Of a stretch of DNA of 64,000 bases, positions 54,533 through 63,516 are shown in pieces. The stretch is from Sphingomicrobium sediminis. GTDB lineage: Bacteria > Pseudomonadota > Alphaproteobacteria > Sphingomonadales > Sphingomonadaceae. The stretch covers positions 62,001 to 126,000 of the forward strand of contig NZ_JAMSHT010000001.1 in assembly GCF_023805295.1 (NCBI RefSeq), given 5' to 3'. A program made the position numbers and the translations under genes. Numbering within the stretch: position 1 is the first letter of the stretch; every line of letters begins with the position of its first letter. The notes under the pieces were generated by a model. It was not told the DNA's origin. It saw nothing but the letters and a program-made list of their open reading frames with translations, and did no database searches.

Positions 54533-55411
54533 CTATTGTTCCGGATCGGGCTCGGACGGCTCCGGCGCATGGATGCGCAGGCGGGTCATGCGCTTGGGCT
54601 CGGCCTCGATACATTCGATGCGCCAGCCCGAAGGATGCTCGACCGACTGGCCCGGTTCGAGAATGCGACCCGCGAGCAGGAAGGCGAGGCCGCCAATCGT
54701 GGAAACCTCGTCTTCTTCCCAGGCGAGTGCAGGGTCGATGCGCTCGATCACCTCTTCCATCTCGACACGCGCATCGGCTTCCCAGACGCCTTCATCGAGC
54801 ATCATCAGGCTTACCGTCGGCGCCTCGTCATGCTCGTCCTCAATCTCGCCGATAATCTCTTCGACCACGTCTTCGATGGTGACGAGGCCCTCGGTGCCGC
54901 CAAATTCGTCGACGACGACCGCCATGTGGACGCGCTGGGTGCGCATCGAGGCGAGAATGTCGATGACGCCCATGCTGGTCGGCACGAACAGGGGCTCGCG
55001 CATGAGATCTTCGACGCGCTTCGATTTGGTGCCGACTTCGGCGGCGAAAATGTCCTTGATGTGGATCATCCCGACGACTTCATCGAGCCCCTCGCCGATC
55101 ACCGGGAGGCGGCTATGCTCGGCATCGGCGAATTGCGCGACGAGGTCCTCGAACGCGCTATCCTGCGAAACGGCGATGATATCGGAGCGGGGAACGCAGA
55201 TATCGCCGGCAGTGCGATCGGCGAAATGCAGAAGGTTGCGCAGCATCGTGCGCTCATGCTGCGAAAGGTCGCCGACCTTGACGGGCTCGTTATCCGCCTC
55301 GTCGATCGCTTCCTCGATCTGGTCGCGCAGGCTCTGGTCGGCATCGTCGCCGAAAAAGAGCGCGCGCATGCCCTTCCAAATCCTAGACCCTTCGTCGGGC
55401 TTGGTCGCCAT
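54533..55411 (-). CDS. corC: Hemolysin-family CBS-domain protein CorC
   Basis: The 292-residue soluble protein has two CBS domains (ICVPRSDIIAVSQDSAFEDL and PLFVPTSMGVIDILASMR) and the CorC_HlyC C-terminal domain. MAVVVDEFGGTEGLVTIEDV is characteristic. Relatives affect Mg/Co efflux. It overlaps ybeY by one base (TAATG). Confidence 0.92.
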   Translation of the reverse strand: MATKPDEGSRIWKGMRALFFGDDADQSLRDQIEEAIDEADNEPVKVGDLSQHERTMLRNLLHFADRTAGDICVPRSDIIAVSQDSAFEDLVAQFADAEHSRLPVIGEGLDEVVGMIHIKDIFAAEVGTKSKRVEDLMREPLFVPTSMGVIDILASMRTQRVHMAVVVDEFGGTEGLVTIEDVVEEIIGEIEDEHDEAPTVSLMMLDEGVWEADARVEMEEVIERIDPALAWEEDEVSTIGGLAFLLAGRILEPGQSVEHPSGWRIECIEAEPKRMTRLRIHAPEPSEPDPEQ

Positions 55412-55911
55412 TATTCCTTTTCCTCATAGGGATTTGCGATGCCGAGCCGCGCCAACGCTCGCGTTTCGCGCGCCTCCATGTCGGCGGCTTGGTCATCGTC
55501 CTGGTGATCGTAACCGAGCAAGTGGAGCATGCCATGCACCATCAAATGACGGGCATGATCCACGAGCGGGATGTTCTTTTCGTCGGCCTCGCGGGCGCAG
55601 ACGCCATAGGCCAGCGCGATGTCGCCGAGCAGTGCCGGCGGGCCGTCGCGTTCGTTGATGTCCTCGGGGCCGAGCATGGGAAAGCTCAGCACGTTGGTCG
55701 GCTTGTCCTTGCCGCGCCATTCGCGGTTCAGCGTGTGGACGTCGTCATCCTCGAGCAAGGCGAGCGAGACTTCGAAGGTGCGATCGCTGCTGGCGAGGAA
55801 GGGCGCGTCGCTCTCGGCGACTGCTGCATTGAGGCTGGTATCCGCAAGCTCCGCCCAGGGAGCGCCGCTACTGTCCCATTCTCCGTCGCTGTCCAATGCT
55901 ATCTCGATCAT
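55411..55911 (-). CDS. ybeY: Endoribonuclease YbeY
   Basis: The 166-residue protein has the zinc motif HLMVHGMLHLLGYDHQ (three His ligands), preceded by KPTNVLSFP and GDIALAYG. YbeY is needed for 16S rRNA 3' maturation. Coupled to phoH (ATGA) and corC (TAATG). Confidence 0.95.
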   Translation of the reverse strand: MIEIALDSDGEWDSSGAPWAELADTSLNAAVAESDAPFLASSDRTFEVSLALLEDDDVHTLNREWRGKDKPTNVLSFPMLGPEDINERDGPPALLGDIALAYGVCAREADEKNIPLVDHARHLMVHGMLHLLGYDHQDDDQAADMEARETRALARLGIANPYEEKE

Positions 55912-56903
55912 TGCGGGCCCTCATAGGCGTCAACGATCCGACCGACCAGAGGATGCCTGACCACATCGGCGGCGGTGAAGCGGACCATCGAAATGCCCTC
56001 GACGCCTTCCAGCTTGCCGACTGCATCGGCGAGGCCCGACCCGCCCGCATCGGGAAGGTCGACCTGCATCGGATCGCCGCACACCACCATACGACTGCGC
56101 ATGCCGAAGCGGGTGAGGAACATCTTCATCTGCGCGGGCGTGGTATTCTGCGCTTCATCGAGGATGATGAAGGCGTCGTTGAGCGTGCGGCCGCGCATGA
56201 AGGCAATCGGCGCGATCTCGATCTCGCCAGAAGCAATGCGTCGCTCGACCTGCTCGGCAGGGAGCATGTCATAAAGCGCGTCGTAGAGCGGGCGCAGGTA
56301 AGGATCGACCTTTTCCTTCATGTCGCCCGGCAGGAAGCCCAGGCGCTCGCCTGCCTCGACTGCGGGGCGCGAGAGGATGAGGCGCTCGACCGCGCCGGTG
56401 ATCAGCATGGAAACGGCCTGCGCAACCGCGAGATAGGTCTTGCCGGTACCGGCAGGGCCCAGCGCGAAGATCATGTCGCTCTTGGCCAGCGCATGCATAT
56501 ATTCGGTCTGCGTCGCCGAGCGCGGCGCGATCGTTTTCTTGCGGGTACGGATGAGGACGCGCGGCGGGTCCTTCACTTCCTCGTGGACGATGCCGTCCAA
56601 TTGCGGCTGGGCAGCCATGCCGATGACGGCCTCGACCGCTTCGGCGTCGACATCCTCGCCGCGATCCAGCCTTTCGTAGAGACCAAGCAGGACTTCGCGA
56701 GCGCGATTGGCTTCGTCGGCATCGCCCTCGATCATGACCTTGTTGCCACGAGCGGCGATGTTCACGCCCAGGCGATCTTCGATGATGACGAGATGGCGAT
56801 CATATTCGCCAAAGAGGGGGCCGAGCAGGAACGGCTGGTCGAAGTCGATCTCGAGCCGGGCTCGATCCTGCGGGACAGCGGCGACAGCGTCGCGTTTTGC
56901 CAT
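55908..56903 (-). CDS. phoH: PhoH family ATPase
   Basis: The 331-residue protein has GPAGTGKTYLAVAQAV (Walker A), VERLILSRPAVEAGE, PIAFMRGRTLNDAFIILDEA (Walker B) and QNTTPAQMKMFLTRFG. PhoH-like proteins couple to YbeY in rRNA metabolism. Overlaps miaB by one base (TAATG). Confidence 0.95.
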   Translation of the reverse strand: MAKRDAVAAVPQDRARLEIDFDQPFLLGPLFGEYDRHLVIIEDRLGVNIAARGNKVMIEGDADEANRAREVLLGLYERLDRGEDVDAEAVEAVIGMAAQPQLDGIVHEEVKDPPRVLIRTRKKTIAPRSATQTEYMHALAKSDMIFALGPAGTGKTYLAVAQAVSMLITGAVERLILSRPAVEAGERLGFLPGDMKEKVDPYLRPLYDALYDMLPAEQVERRIASGEIEIAPIAFMRGRTLNDAFIILDEAQNTTPAQMKMFLTRFGMRSRMVVCGDPMQVDLPDAGGSGLADAVGKLEGVEGISMVRFTAADVVRHPLVGRIVDAYEGPQ

Positions 56904-58228
56904 TAAGCGGCGGCCTCCTTGGGGCTGGTGATTCCATGGAGACTATTGGGCAAAGCATCCGCAATGTCGACCGTCAAAATATCACCAATGTCCGCATCGG
57001 TCGCGACGAACACCGACTGGAGCCATGGGGACTTGCCGATCATCTGGCCTTCGCGCTTGCCGACGCGGTCGATCAGGATGTCCATCTGGGTGCCGATCTT
57101 GGAGCGATTGAAGGCGAGGCTCTGCTCGGACAGAAGCGCCTGAAGACGCTGCAAGCGCTCGTCCATGACTTGCGGAGCAACCTGGCCATCCATATCTGCC
57201 GCCGGCGTGCCGGGGCGGGGCGAATATTTGAAGCTGTAGGCGCTGGCATAGTCAGCATCGCGCACGACCTGCAGCGTTTCCTCGAACTCGGCGTCGGTCT
57301 CGCCGGGGAAACCGACGATGAAATCGCCCGAAATGGCCAGATCGGGGCGGGCGGCGCGGAAGCGCTCGATAAGCTTCAGATAGCTGTCAACCGTATGATG
57401 GCGGTTCATCGCCTTGAGGATGCGGTCGCTGCCGGCCTGCACGGGGAGGTGAAGGTAAGGCATGAGCTTGGGCTCCTCGCCATGCGCGGCGATCAGGCCC
57501 TCATCCATGTCGGCGGGGTGGCTGGTGGTGTAGCGAATGCGCTCCAGCCCATCGATCCGGGCGAGGCGGCGGACGAGCAGTTCGAGGCCGCCTTGCTGGC
57601 CCTTTTCATTCTCGCCCGACCAGGCCGAGACATTCTGGCCCAGCAGGGTGATTTCCTTTGCCCCGCCATCGACCAGCGCCAGCGCTTCGTCGACGATATC
57701 GCTCCAAGGGCGGCTGATCTCAGTGCCGCGCGTATAGGGAACCACGCAATAGGTGCAGAATTTGTCGCAACCCTCGGCCACCGTCAGGAAGGCGCTCGGC
57801 CCGCTGCGGCGACGCTTGGGCATGGCGTCGAACTTCGAAATCGCCGGCATGTCGGTATCGACCGGGCGCGCGCCCTTGGCGGCCTGTTCGACCAGTTCGG
57901 GGAGGCGGTGATAGGCCTGCGGGCCGACGACGATGTCGATATGCTCGCTGCGGCGCTGCGCTTCGCCGCCTTCGGCCTGCGCGACGCAACCGGCCAGCGC
58001 GACCATCGGCTTTTTCTCGTTCTTGGCGAGGCGGCCGACGTCGGAATAGGCTTTTTCGGCAGCCTTCTCGCGGATGTGGCAGGTGTTTAGCACGACCAGG
58101 TCGGCGTCCTCGCCATCCTTTGCCGCGCGCATGCCCTTTTCGCCCAGCAGCTCGCCCATACGCTCACCGTCATAGACGTTCATCTGGCAGCCGAAGCTTT
58201 TGATTCGATAGGTTTTCGTGTCCGTCAT
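56903..58228 (-). CDS. miaB: tRNA-2-methylthio-N6-dimethylallyladenosine synthase
   Basis: The 441-residue radical SAM enzyme has the N-terminal UPF0004 domain (FGCQMNVYDGERM, LNTCHIREKA and GCVAQAEG with the three Cys ligands), the radical SAM cluster motif GCDKFCTYCVVPYTRG, and a TRAM domain. It methylthiolates i6A37 in tRNAs. Coupled with plsC (overlap at ATGA). Confidence 0.96.
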   Translation of the reverse strand: MTDTKTYRIKSFGCQMNVYDGERMGELLGEKGMRAAKDGEDADLVVLNTCHIREKAAEKAYSDVGRLAKNEKKPMVALAGCVAQAEGGEAQRRSEHIDIVVGPQAYHRLPELVEQAAKGARPVDTDMPAISKFDAMPKRRRSGPSAFLTVAEGCDKFCTYCVVPYTRGTEISRPWSDIVDEALALVDGGAKEITLLGQNVSAWSGENEKGQQGGLELLVRRLARIDGLERIRYTTSHPADMDEGLIAAHGEEPKLMPYLHLPVQAGSDRILKAMNRHHTVDSYLKLIERFRAARPDLAISGDFIVGFPGETDAEFEETLQVVRDADYASAYSFKYSPRPGTPAADMDGQVAPQVMDERLQRLQALLSEQSLAFNRSKIGTQMDILIDRVGKREGQMIGKSPWLQSVFVATDADIGDILTVDIADALPNSLHGITSPKEAAA

Positions 58229-58971
58229 TGCGCGGCTCTCATAGGGGAGGAGGCGGCCGGTCCCAAGCCCAATTTGTCGGCAATGCGCGCCTGCGTGGTT
58301 TCGGCCATCTGCTTGCGGTTCATGCCGGCTGGAAGCGGCTCGAGCATGTGGACGGTGACGCGAATGGGTTTCCGGCGCGTCAGTATCTTCCTGGCATTGT
58401 CGACCCCGGGCTCGCCATCATACCAGGCGATGAGCGGCGCATCGCGGCCATAATCGATGGCGACAGGAATGACCCAGAAATCGTCAGGTGCGGGATCGAC
58501 TGCCTTCAGGAGCGCCGAGCGAAAGGGCTTGAGCGCTGTGCCGTCATTGGTCGTGCCCTCGGGGAAGATGGCGAGCGGCAGCGGATGGTTGAATGATGCG
58601 CGGACGGCGGCGACCTGCTTGTCGATGCTACGCTTGTTCTCGCGCTCCACGTAGATCGTGTCGCGCTGGTCGGCGAGCCACTTGATCAAGGGATGGCCGC
58701 GCACTTCGGCTTTCGACACGAAAGCACAGCCGGTCGCCGAGGCCATGACGACGATATCGAGCCAGCTGACATGGTTGGGCAGCAGAAGCGTACGTCGCGG
58801 CGGGGCAGGCCCGTCGCGCCGGACGCGCAATCCGAGAATGTAGCCGACGATGGTCAGGAAGAGGCGCGCGATCGCACCGCTCCCGGACACGGCTTTCCAG
58901 ATGATGTGGATCGGCGCGCAGATGGCCAGTGCCAGCGCCATCAGGACGAGGCGGAGGACCGCGAGGATCAT
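58225..58971 (-). CDS. plsC: 1-acyl-sn-glycerol-3-phosphate acyltransferase
   Basis: The 248-residue membrane-anchored protein has one or two N-terminal helices, NHVSWLDIV (HxxxxD motif), KAEVRGHPLIKWLAD and IFPEGTTNDG. It makes phosphatidic acid from lysophosphatidic acid. It lies between fur (3 bp) and miaB. Confidence 0.9.
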   Translation of the reverse strand: MILAVLRLVLMALALAICAPIHIIWKAVSGSGAIARLFLTIVGYILGLRVRRDGPAPPRRTLLLPNHVSWLDIVVMASATGCAFVSKAEVRGHPLIKWLADQRDTIYVERENKRSIDKQVAAVRASFNHPLPLAIFPEGTTNDGTALKPFRSALLKAVDPAPDDFWVIPVAIDYGRDAPLIAWYDGEPGVDNARKILTRRKPIRVTVHMLEPLPAGMNRKQMAETTQARIADKLGLGPAASSPMRAAQ

Positions 58972-58974
58972 CGC

Positions 58975-59397
58975 CTATTTGTCGCGATTGAGCGCGACGC
59001 CGTACAATTCCATGCGATGGTCGACGAGGCGGTAGCCCAGTTTCTCGGCGATACGGCGCTGCAATTCTTCCAGCTCGTCATCGACGAATTCGACAACCTC
59101 GCCGGATTCTACGTCGATCAGATGGTCGTGATGCGCGTCCGAAGCGGCTTCGTAGCGCGAGCGGCCGTCACCGAATTCGTGGCGCTCCAGAATGCCCGCT
59201 TCCTCGAACAGGCGGACCGTCCGGTAGACGGTCGCGATCGAGATATTGGCATCGATGGCCGAGGCGCGCTCGTGCAGCATTTCCACATCGGGATGGTCGT
59301 CGCTTTCGCTGAGGACCTTGGCGATGATGCGGCGCTGCTCGGTAATGCGCAGCCCTTTTTCGGCGCAAATGGCTTCGATATCGATCTTGCGGGACAT
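58975..59397 (-). CDS. fur: Fur family metal-responsive regulator
   Basis: ATG 59397 gives 140 residues. LRITEQRRIIAKVLSESDDH (winged helix), ISIATVYRTVRLFEEAG (recognition helix) and HHDHLIDVESGEVVEF (metal-binding strand) identify Fur. The CxxC zinc motif of enterobacterial Fur (after HHDHLI) is absent, reading DVES, as in alphaproteobacterial Fur/Mur proteins. It may respond to iron or manganese. It is 3 bp from plsC. Confidence 0.92.
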   Translation of the reverse strand: MSRKIDIEAICAEKGLRITEQRRIIAKVLSESDDHPDVEMLHERASAIDANISIATVYRTVRLFEEAGILERHEFGDGRSRYEAASDAHHDHLIDVESGEVVEFVDDELEELQRRIAEKLGYRLVDHRMELYGVALNRDK

Positions 59398-59423
59398 GTT
59401 GGTCAGGTAGCGACAAGGCGCGC

Positions 59424-59459
59424 CAAAGAAAAGGGCGACGCGCACGAAAAAGGCGCGTC
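59424..59459 (-). terminator. Terminator of mucR
   Basis: Perfect 7-bp arms GACGCGC (59437-59443) and GCGCGTC (59453-59459). On the minus strand the stem is followed by GCCCTTTTCTTTGG. It separates mucR from fur. Confidence 0.75.
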
Positions 59460-59479
59460 ACCCCAATCTAAACAATCCA

Positions 59480-59902
59480 CTACTTGCGCTTGCCGCGCTT
59501 TGCCTTGGTGCCGAGCCCGATCTTCTTGGCGAGCTTGCGGCGCTGTTCGGCATAATTGGGCGCCACCATCGGGTAATCAGGCGAGAGGCCCCATTTCTGG
59601 CGATAGTCGTCAGGCGTCATGTTGTAGTGTGTCATGAGGTGACGCTTGAGCATCTTCAGCTTCTTCCCGTCTTCGAGGCAGACGATGAAGTCGGGCTTGA
59701 TCGACGAGCGGATCGGCACCGCCGGTACCGGCTTCTCTTCCTCCTTCGAGGCCGAGCCATGCAGCTTGGCGAGCGAACCGTGCACATTCTCGATCAGTTG
59801 GGGGACGTCGCCGACGGCGACGACATTGTTGCTGAGATGCGCCGCGACGATGTCAGCGGTCAGCGTGATGAGGGTTTCATCACGAAGTTGATTGTCATCC
59901 AT
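59480..59902 (-). CDS. mucR: MucR/Ros family zinc-finger transcriptional regulator
   Basis: The 140-residue protein has the Ros/MucR zinc-finger region: CLEDGKKLKMLKRHLMTHYN (Cys, then His pair) and MTPDDYRQKWGLSPDYPMV. MucR proteins bind AT-rich DNA and control exopolysaccharide and cell-cycle genes. An alphaproteobacterial hallmark. Its upstream 85 bp contains GTAAC/GTTAC repeats that might be an autoregulatory site. Confidence 0.93.
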   Translation of the reverse strand: MDDNQLRDETLITLTADIVAAHLSNNVVAVGDVPQLIENVHGSLAKLHGSASKEEEKPVPAVPIRSSIKPDFIVCLEDGKKLKMLKRHLMTHYNMTPDDYRQKWGLSPDYPMVAPNYAEQRRKLAKKIGLGTKAKRGKRK

Positions 59903-59987
59903 TTCCGAGTCTTTCCGAGCAATGTTCTAATTCTATGCAAGTAACGAGTCGGGGTTACTCGCATGATAACCAGTCGGCAAGGGGCGG

Positions 59988-60485
59988 TTATTGGGCGCTA
60001 TTTGCCATAAGAACATAGGTTAGTGCGTCGTGACGTTCGCCTTCGATGCCCGAATAATAGTCGCGGCGTCTTCCGGCGACGTGGAAACCGGCATGTTCGT
60101 AGAGGAACGTCGCACTATTGCCGTCGCGCACTTCGAGATGCAGTCGCTGTGCTTTGTCGGCGATGCTCCGGGCAATGAAATGATCGAGCAGGGCATGGCC
60201 GATGCCGAGCCCCTGCGCGTCCGGATGCACGGCAAGGAGGAGGAGTTCGCTATCCTCGAGGATGGTGCGCCACAGCGCAAAGCCCTGAACGGTATCGTCA
60301 TCGCCCGAATGGGCGAGCGCCAGCGACACGCCGCGCATCGGCATGATCCCGGCACATTGCGAGCGAGTCCAGGCTTCGCCGAAATGCGGGTCGAAAGCCG
60401 ACGTCATCACCTCCATCACCGCATCGAGATTGTCGAAGCCGCCGCTTTCGATGATCGTCTCGCGCGGAGTTGGGTGGGTGGCCAT
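59988..60485 (-). CDS. rimI: GNAT family N-acetyltransferase, RimI-like
   Basis: ATG 60485, 2 bp after the tsaB stop, gives 165 residues. VMTSAFDPHFGEAWTRSQC, ELLLLAVHPDAQGLGIGHAL (acetyl-CoA P-loop) and RLHLEVRDGNSATFLYEHAG are the RimI/GNAT motifs. RimI acetylates the N-terminal Ala of ribosomal S18 in E. coli; the tsaB linkage is the conserved context. The substrate here is inferred. Confidence 0.88.
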   Translation of the reverse strand: MATHPTPRETIIESGGFDNLDAVMEVMTSAFDPHFGEAWTRSQCAGIMPMRGVSLALAHSGDDDTVQGFALWRTILEDSELLLLAVHPDAQGLGIGHALLDHFIARSIADKAQRLHLEVRDGNSATFLYEHAGFHVAGRRRDYYSGIEGERHDALTYVLMANSAQ

Positions 60486-60487
60486 GG

Positions 60488-61108
60488 TCAGGCGGCCTTG
60501 GGTTTGGCGTCTGGCGGGCGCACGTAAAGCGGCGCGGGGGGCAGGCGGCGAAGTTCTTGGGTGAGCAGGATCGCATCGGCGGCGACGGGGTCGGAGACAA
60601 TGACTTCGCTGCCCTGGCATCCGGCGTCGGCCAAAGCGGCTGCGGCCGGGCCAGTGATGATCGGTCGGGCATGTTTGCTGGCGGCGTCGGCGGGCGGCAG
60701 GCTTTCGGCATCGCCAATCGGATGCGGATGGCGTCCTTCGAAACCCTGCACGAACAATTCGCCATGGCCGCCTTGCATGGCGACGGTGATGTCGCCGGCC
60801 GTCTTGGCATCGCGCCGCGCAGCAGCGGCCATCAACGTCATCGAGGAGAAACCGTGCACCGGAACGTGCCAGCCGATCGCAAGGCCCTGCGCGGCCGCGA
60901 TGCCGACGCGGATTCCGGTGAAACTGCCCGGGCCGACCGAGACGAGAATTTCGGTGGGGACGTGATCGCCCAATAGTTCCTCGATGATGGGAACGAGGCG
61001 TTCGGCATGGCCGCGACCAATCTTGACCGCGCGTGCGTCGACGATGTCGCCATTGGCGAACAATGCAGCGCTACACATGGCCGTCGACGTCTCGATCGCA
61101 AGGATCAT
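60488..61108 (-). CDS. tsaB: tRNA threonylcarbamoyladenosine biosynthesis protein TsaB
   Basis: ATG 61108 gives MILAIETSTAMCSAALF; 206 residues. GRGHAERLVPIIEELLG and VSVGPGSFTGIRVGIAAAQG are the conserved TsaB blocks. It partners TsaD/TsaE in t6A37 synthesis. Followed by the rimI-like gene. Confidence 0.94.
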   Translation of the reverse strand: MILAIETSTAMCSAALFANGDIVDARAVKIGRGHAERLVPIIEELLGDHVPTEILVSVGPGSFTGIRVGIAAAQGLAIGWHVPVHGFSSMTLMAAAARRDAKTAGDITVAMQGGHGELFVQGFEGRHPHPIGDAESLPPADAASKHARPIITGPAAAALADAGCQGSEVIVSDPVAADAILLTQELRRLPPAPLYVRPPDAKPKAA

Positions 61109-61207
61109 CGCCAAGCCTTTCGTTTCGGCCCCGCCCCGAGTCGGCATGGGGACATTTTTCGCGGAAAAGCGCAACCCTCAGCGGGTCCCGCCTAAGGGAA
61201 GAAAAAG

Positions 61208-61786
61208 TCAGACGGCTTCGACGCTGACCACTTCGGGGACGTAATGCTTGATGAGTCCCTCAATGCCGTTCTTCAGCGTGATGGTCGAAGAGGGGCAGCC
61301 CGAGCAGGCACCCTGCAGCTGGAGGAAGACATGGCCTTCCTTGTAGCCGCGATAGACGATGTCGCCGCCATCCTGCGCCACGGCGGGGCGAACGCGGGTC
61401 TCGATCAGCTCCTTGATCTGGTCGATAATGTCGGCATCGGCCGGATCATCCTCGAACTGGACGTCGCTGTCGGGGGCGACATCGATATCCGCCGCGCTGC
61501 CCGGTTTGAACAGCGGGGTCTCGGTGAGGAAGTGATCCATGAGGATCTGCAGGACTTCGGGCTCCAACTGAGTCCATTCGACGCTCGGCGCAGCGCTCAC
61601 GGACACGAAGTCACGGCCGAAATAGACGCCGTCCACCATGCCAGTGTTGAAGATCGCTTCGGCTAGCGGGCTCGCCTCGGCGCTTTCGGGCGTCGGGAAG
61701 TCGCGTCCGCCGCTTTCCATGACAGTACGGCCCGGGAGGAATTTGCGGGTCGAGGGATTCGGCGTTTTTTCGGTCTGGATCAGCAT
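61208..61786 (-). CDS. nfuA: Fe-S cluster scaffold protein, NfuA/NifU type
   Basis: The 192-residue protein has an Nfu_N domain (MLIQTEKTPNPSTRKFLPGR) and a C-terminal NifU-like domain (RPAVAQDGGDIVYRGYKEGH, then CSGCPSSTITLKNGIEG with the cluster-binding CxxC). It carries Fe-S clusters to client proteins. First gene upstream of tsaB. Confidence 0.95.
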   Translation of the reverse strand: MLIQTEKTPNPSTRKFLPGRTVMESGGRDFPTPESAEASPLAEAIFNTGMVDGVYFGRDFVSVSAAPSVEWTQLEPEVLQILMDHFLTETPLFKPGSAADIDVAPDSDVQFEDDPADADIIDQIKELIETRVRPAVAQDGGDIVYRGYKEGHVFLQLQGACSGCPSSTITLKNGIEGLIKHYVPEVVSVEAV

Positions 61787-61817
61787 GGGCGCGATGTGGG
61801 CCTTAAATCCGACCGAT

Positions 61818-62717
61818 TCAACCCTTTTTGGCTTCCCAGCTATCCTCGATCATCTGGATGATGCCAGAGAAATCGACCCCGCCGCCGCCAAGGTCGACGA
61901 AGCGCTGGTAAAGCTCTTCGGCTTCACCGCCCATGGGGGTGTAGGCGTCGTTGTTGCGCGCCGCCTCCATGGCAAGCTTCAGGTCCTTAAGCATGAGCGC
62001 GCTCGCAAAGCCGCCCTGATAGTCGCGATCGGCGGGCGTTTCGGGGCCGACGCCGGGGACGGGGCAATAGCTGGTCATCGACCAGCTCTGGCCCGAAGCC
62101 TGCGATGAGATGTCGTAGAATTTCTGGAGGTCGAGGCCCAATGCCTTGGCGAGCGCGAAGGTCTCGCAAGTGGCGACCATGGTCGCGCCGAGCAGCATGT
62201 TGTTGCAGATCTTGGCGGCCTGGCCCGCGCCGGCATCGCCGGCATGGATGACGGCCTTGCCCATGGCATCGAGGATCACTTCGGCGCGCTTGAAACCATC
62301 TTCGGTGCCGCCGACCATGAAAGTCAGCGTGCCGCCATCGGCCGCGGCGATGCCGCCCGACACCGGCGCATCGACCATGGTGAGACCGGCGTCGGCAGCC
62401 TTGGCGGCGACATCGCGCGCGGTCGCAACGTCGATGGTCGAACAGTCGATCAGGATGGCCGACTTGTCGGCATTGGGAATGACGCTCTCGGCGTAGACGG
62501 CAGCGACATGCTTGCCCGCCGGGAGCATGGTAACGATGGCTTCGGCGCCGGTGACGGCGGCAACCGCATCGTCGACAGTGGTGCAGCCATTGTCGCGGGC
62601 GCGGGCAAGCGCGTCTTCGCTAAGGTCGAAGGCCATGACTTCATGCCCCGCCTTCACGAGGTTCGCGGCCATCCCGCCGCCCATGTTTCCGAGCCCAATG
62701 AATGCGACTTTTGCCAT
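61818..62717 (-). CDS. mmsB: 3-hydroxyisobutyrate dehydrogenase
   Basis: ATG 62717 (MAKVAFIGLGNMGGGMAANL) is preferred; another ATG is one codon upstream. The 299-residue protein has the NAD fold, DAPVSGGIAAADGGTLTFMV and GAGQAAKICNNMLLG with the catalytic Lys. It oxidises 3-hydroxyisobutyrate to methylmalonate semialdehyde in valine breakdown. Third in the operon after the hydrolase and hydratase genes. Confidence 0.94.
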   Translation of the reverse strand: MAKVAFIGLGNMGGGMAANLVKAGHEVMAFDLSEDALARARDNGCTTVDDAVAAVTGAEAIVTMLPAGKHVAAVYAESVIPNADKSAILIDCSTIDVATARDVAAKAADAGLTMVDAPVSGGIAAADGGTLTFMVGGTEDGFKRAEVILDAMGKAVIHAGDAGAGQAAKICNNMLLGATMVATCETFALAKALGLDLQKFYDISSQASGQSWSMTSYCPVPGVGPETPADRDYQGGFASALMLKDLKLAMEAARNNDAYTPMGGEAEELYQRFVDLGGGGVDFSGIIQMIEDSWEAKKG

Positions 62718-62739
62718 CATGCCTCTCCCAAAGCGTTGA

Positions 62740-63516
62740 TTACTTGCCGGTCCAGTTGCCCGGGCGTTTCTCGACGAAGGCGGTCATGCCTTCTTTCTGG
62801 TCGTGCGTCCCGAACAGGCCGTGGAACAGGCGGCGTTCAAAATTGATGCCTTCGGCGAGCGTCATTTCATAGGCCGCATTGACCATTTCCTTGTTCGCCA
62901 TCGCGGCGAGCGGGGCCATGCCGGCGATCGTCTCGGCGGTCTTCAGCGCTTCTTCGAGCATGGTGTCGGCAGGGACGACCTTGGCGACGAGGCCTGAGCT
63001 GAGCGCCTCCTCAGCACCCATCATCTCGCCGGTCAGGCACATATGCATGGCCTTGGCCTTGCCGATGGCGTGAGTGAGGCGCTGCGAACCGCCCATGCCC
63101 GGCGTGACGCCAAGCTTGATTTCGGGCTGGCCAAACTTGGCGCTGTCCGCGGCAATTATGAAATCGGCCATCATCGCGACTTCGCAGCCACCGCCCAGCG
63201 CATAGCCGGCGACCGCAGCGATCCATGGCTTGCGGGTCGCGGTGACCTGCTCCCAACCCGCAAAGAAGTTGGAGCGGTACATGTCGGCGAAGCTCTGGTC
63301 CTGCATCTCCTTGATGTCGGCACCAGCCGCGAAGGCTTTATCCGACCCGGTGAGGACGAGGCAGCGCTGGCTGTCATCGGCGTCGTAGGCCGCGAAGGCC
63401 TGCTGCAATTCGCCGAGGACCTGGCTGTTCAAGGCGTTGAGGGCCTTGGGGCGATTCAAGGTGACCAGCGTCACCGCGCCTTTCTGCTCGACCAGGATCG
63501 TTTCGAATTCGCTCAT
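62740..63516 (-). CDS. Enoyl-CoA hydratase
   Basis: The 258-residue crotonase contains [25 protein letters not shown] (oxyanion hole), [16 protein letters not shown] and [12 protein letters not shown] with Glu-type catalytic positions. In this operon it probably hydrates methacrylyl-CoA to 3-hydroxyisobutyryl-CoA in valine degradation, though it may also serve fatty acid oxidation. It overlaps the hydrolase stop (ATGA). Confidence 0.92.
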   Translation of the reverse strand: MSEFETILVEQKGAVTLVTLNRPKALNALNSQVLGELQQAFAAYDADDSQRCLVLTGSDKAFAAGADIKEMQDQSFADMYRSNFFAGWEQVTATRKPWIAAVAGYALGGGCEVAMMADFIIAADSAKFGQPEIKLGVTPGMGGSQRLTHAIGKAKAMHMCLTGEMMGAEEALSSGLVAKVVPADTMLEEALKTAETIAGMAPLAAMANKEMVNAAYEMTLAEGINFERRLFHGLFGTHDQKEGMTAFVEKRPGNWTGK

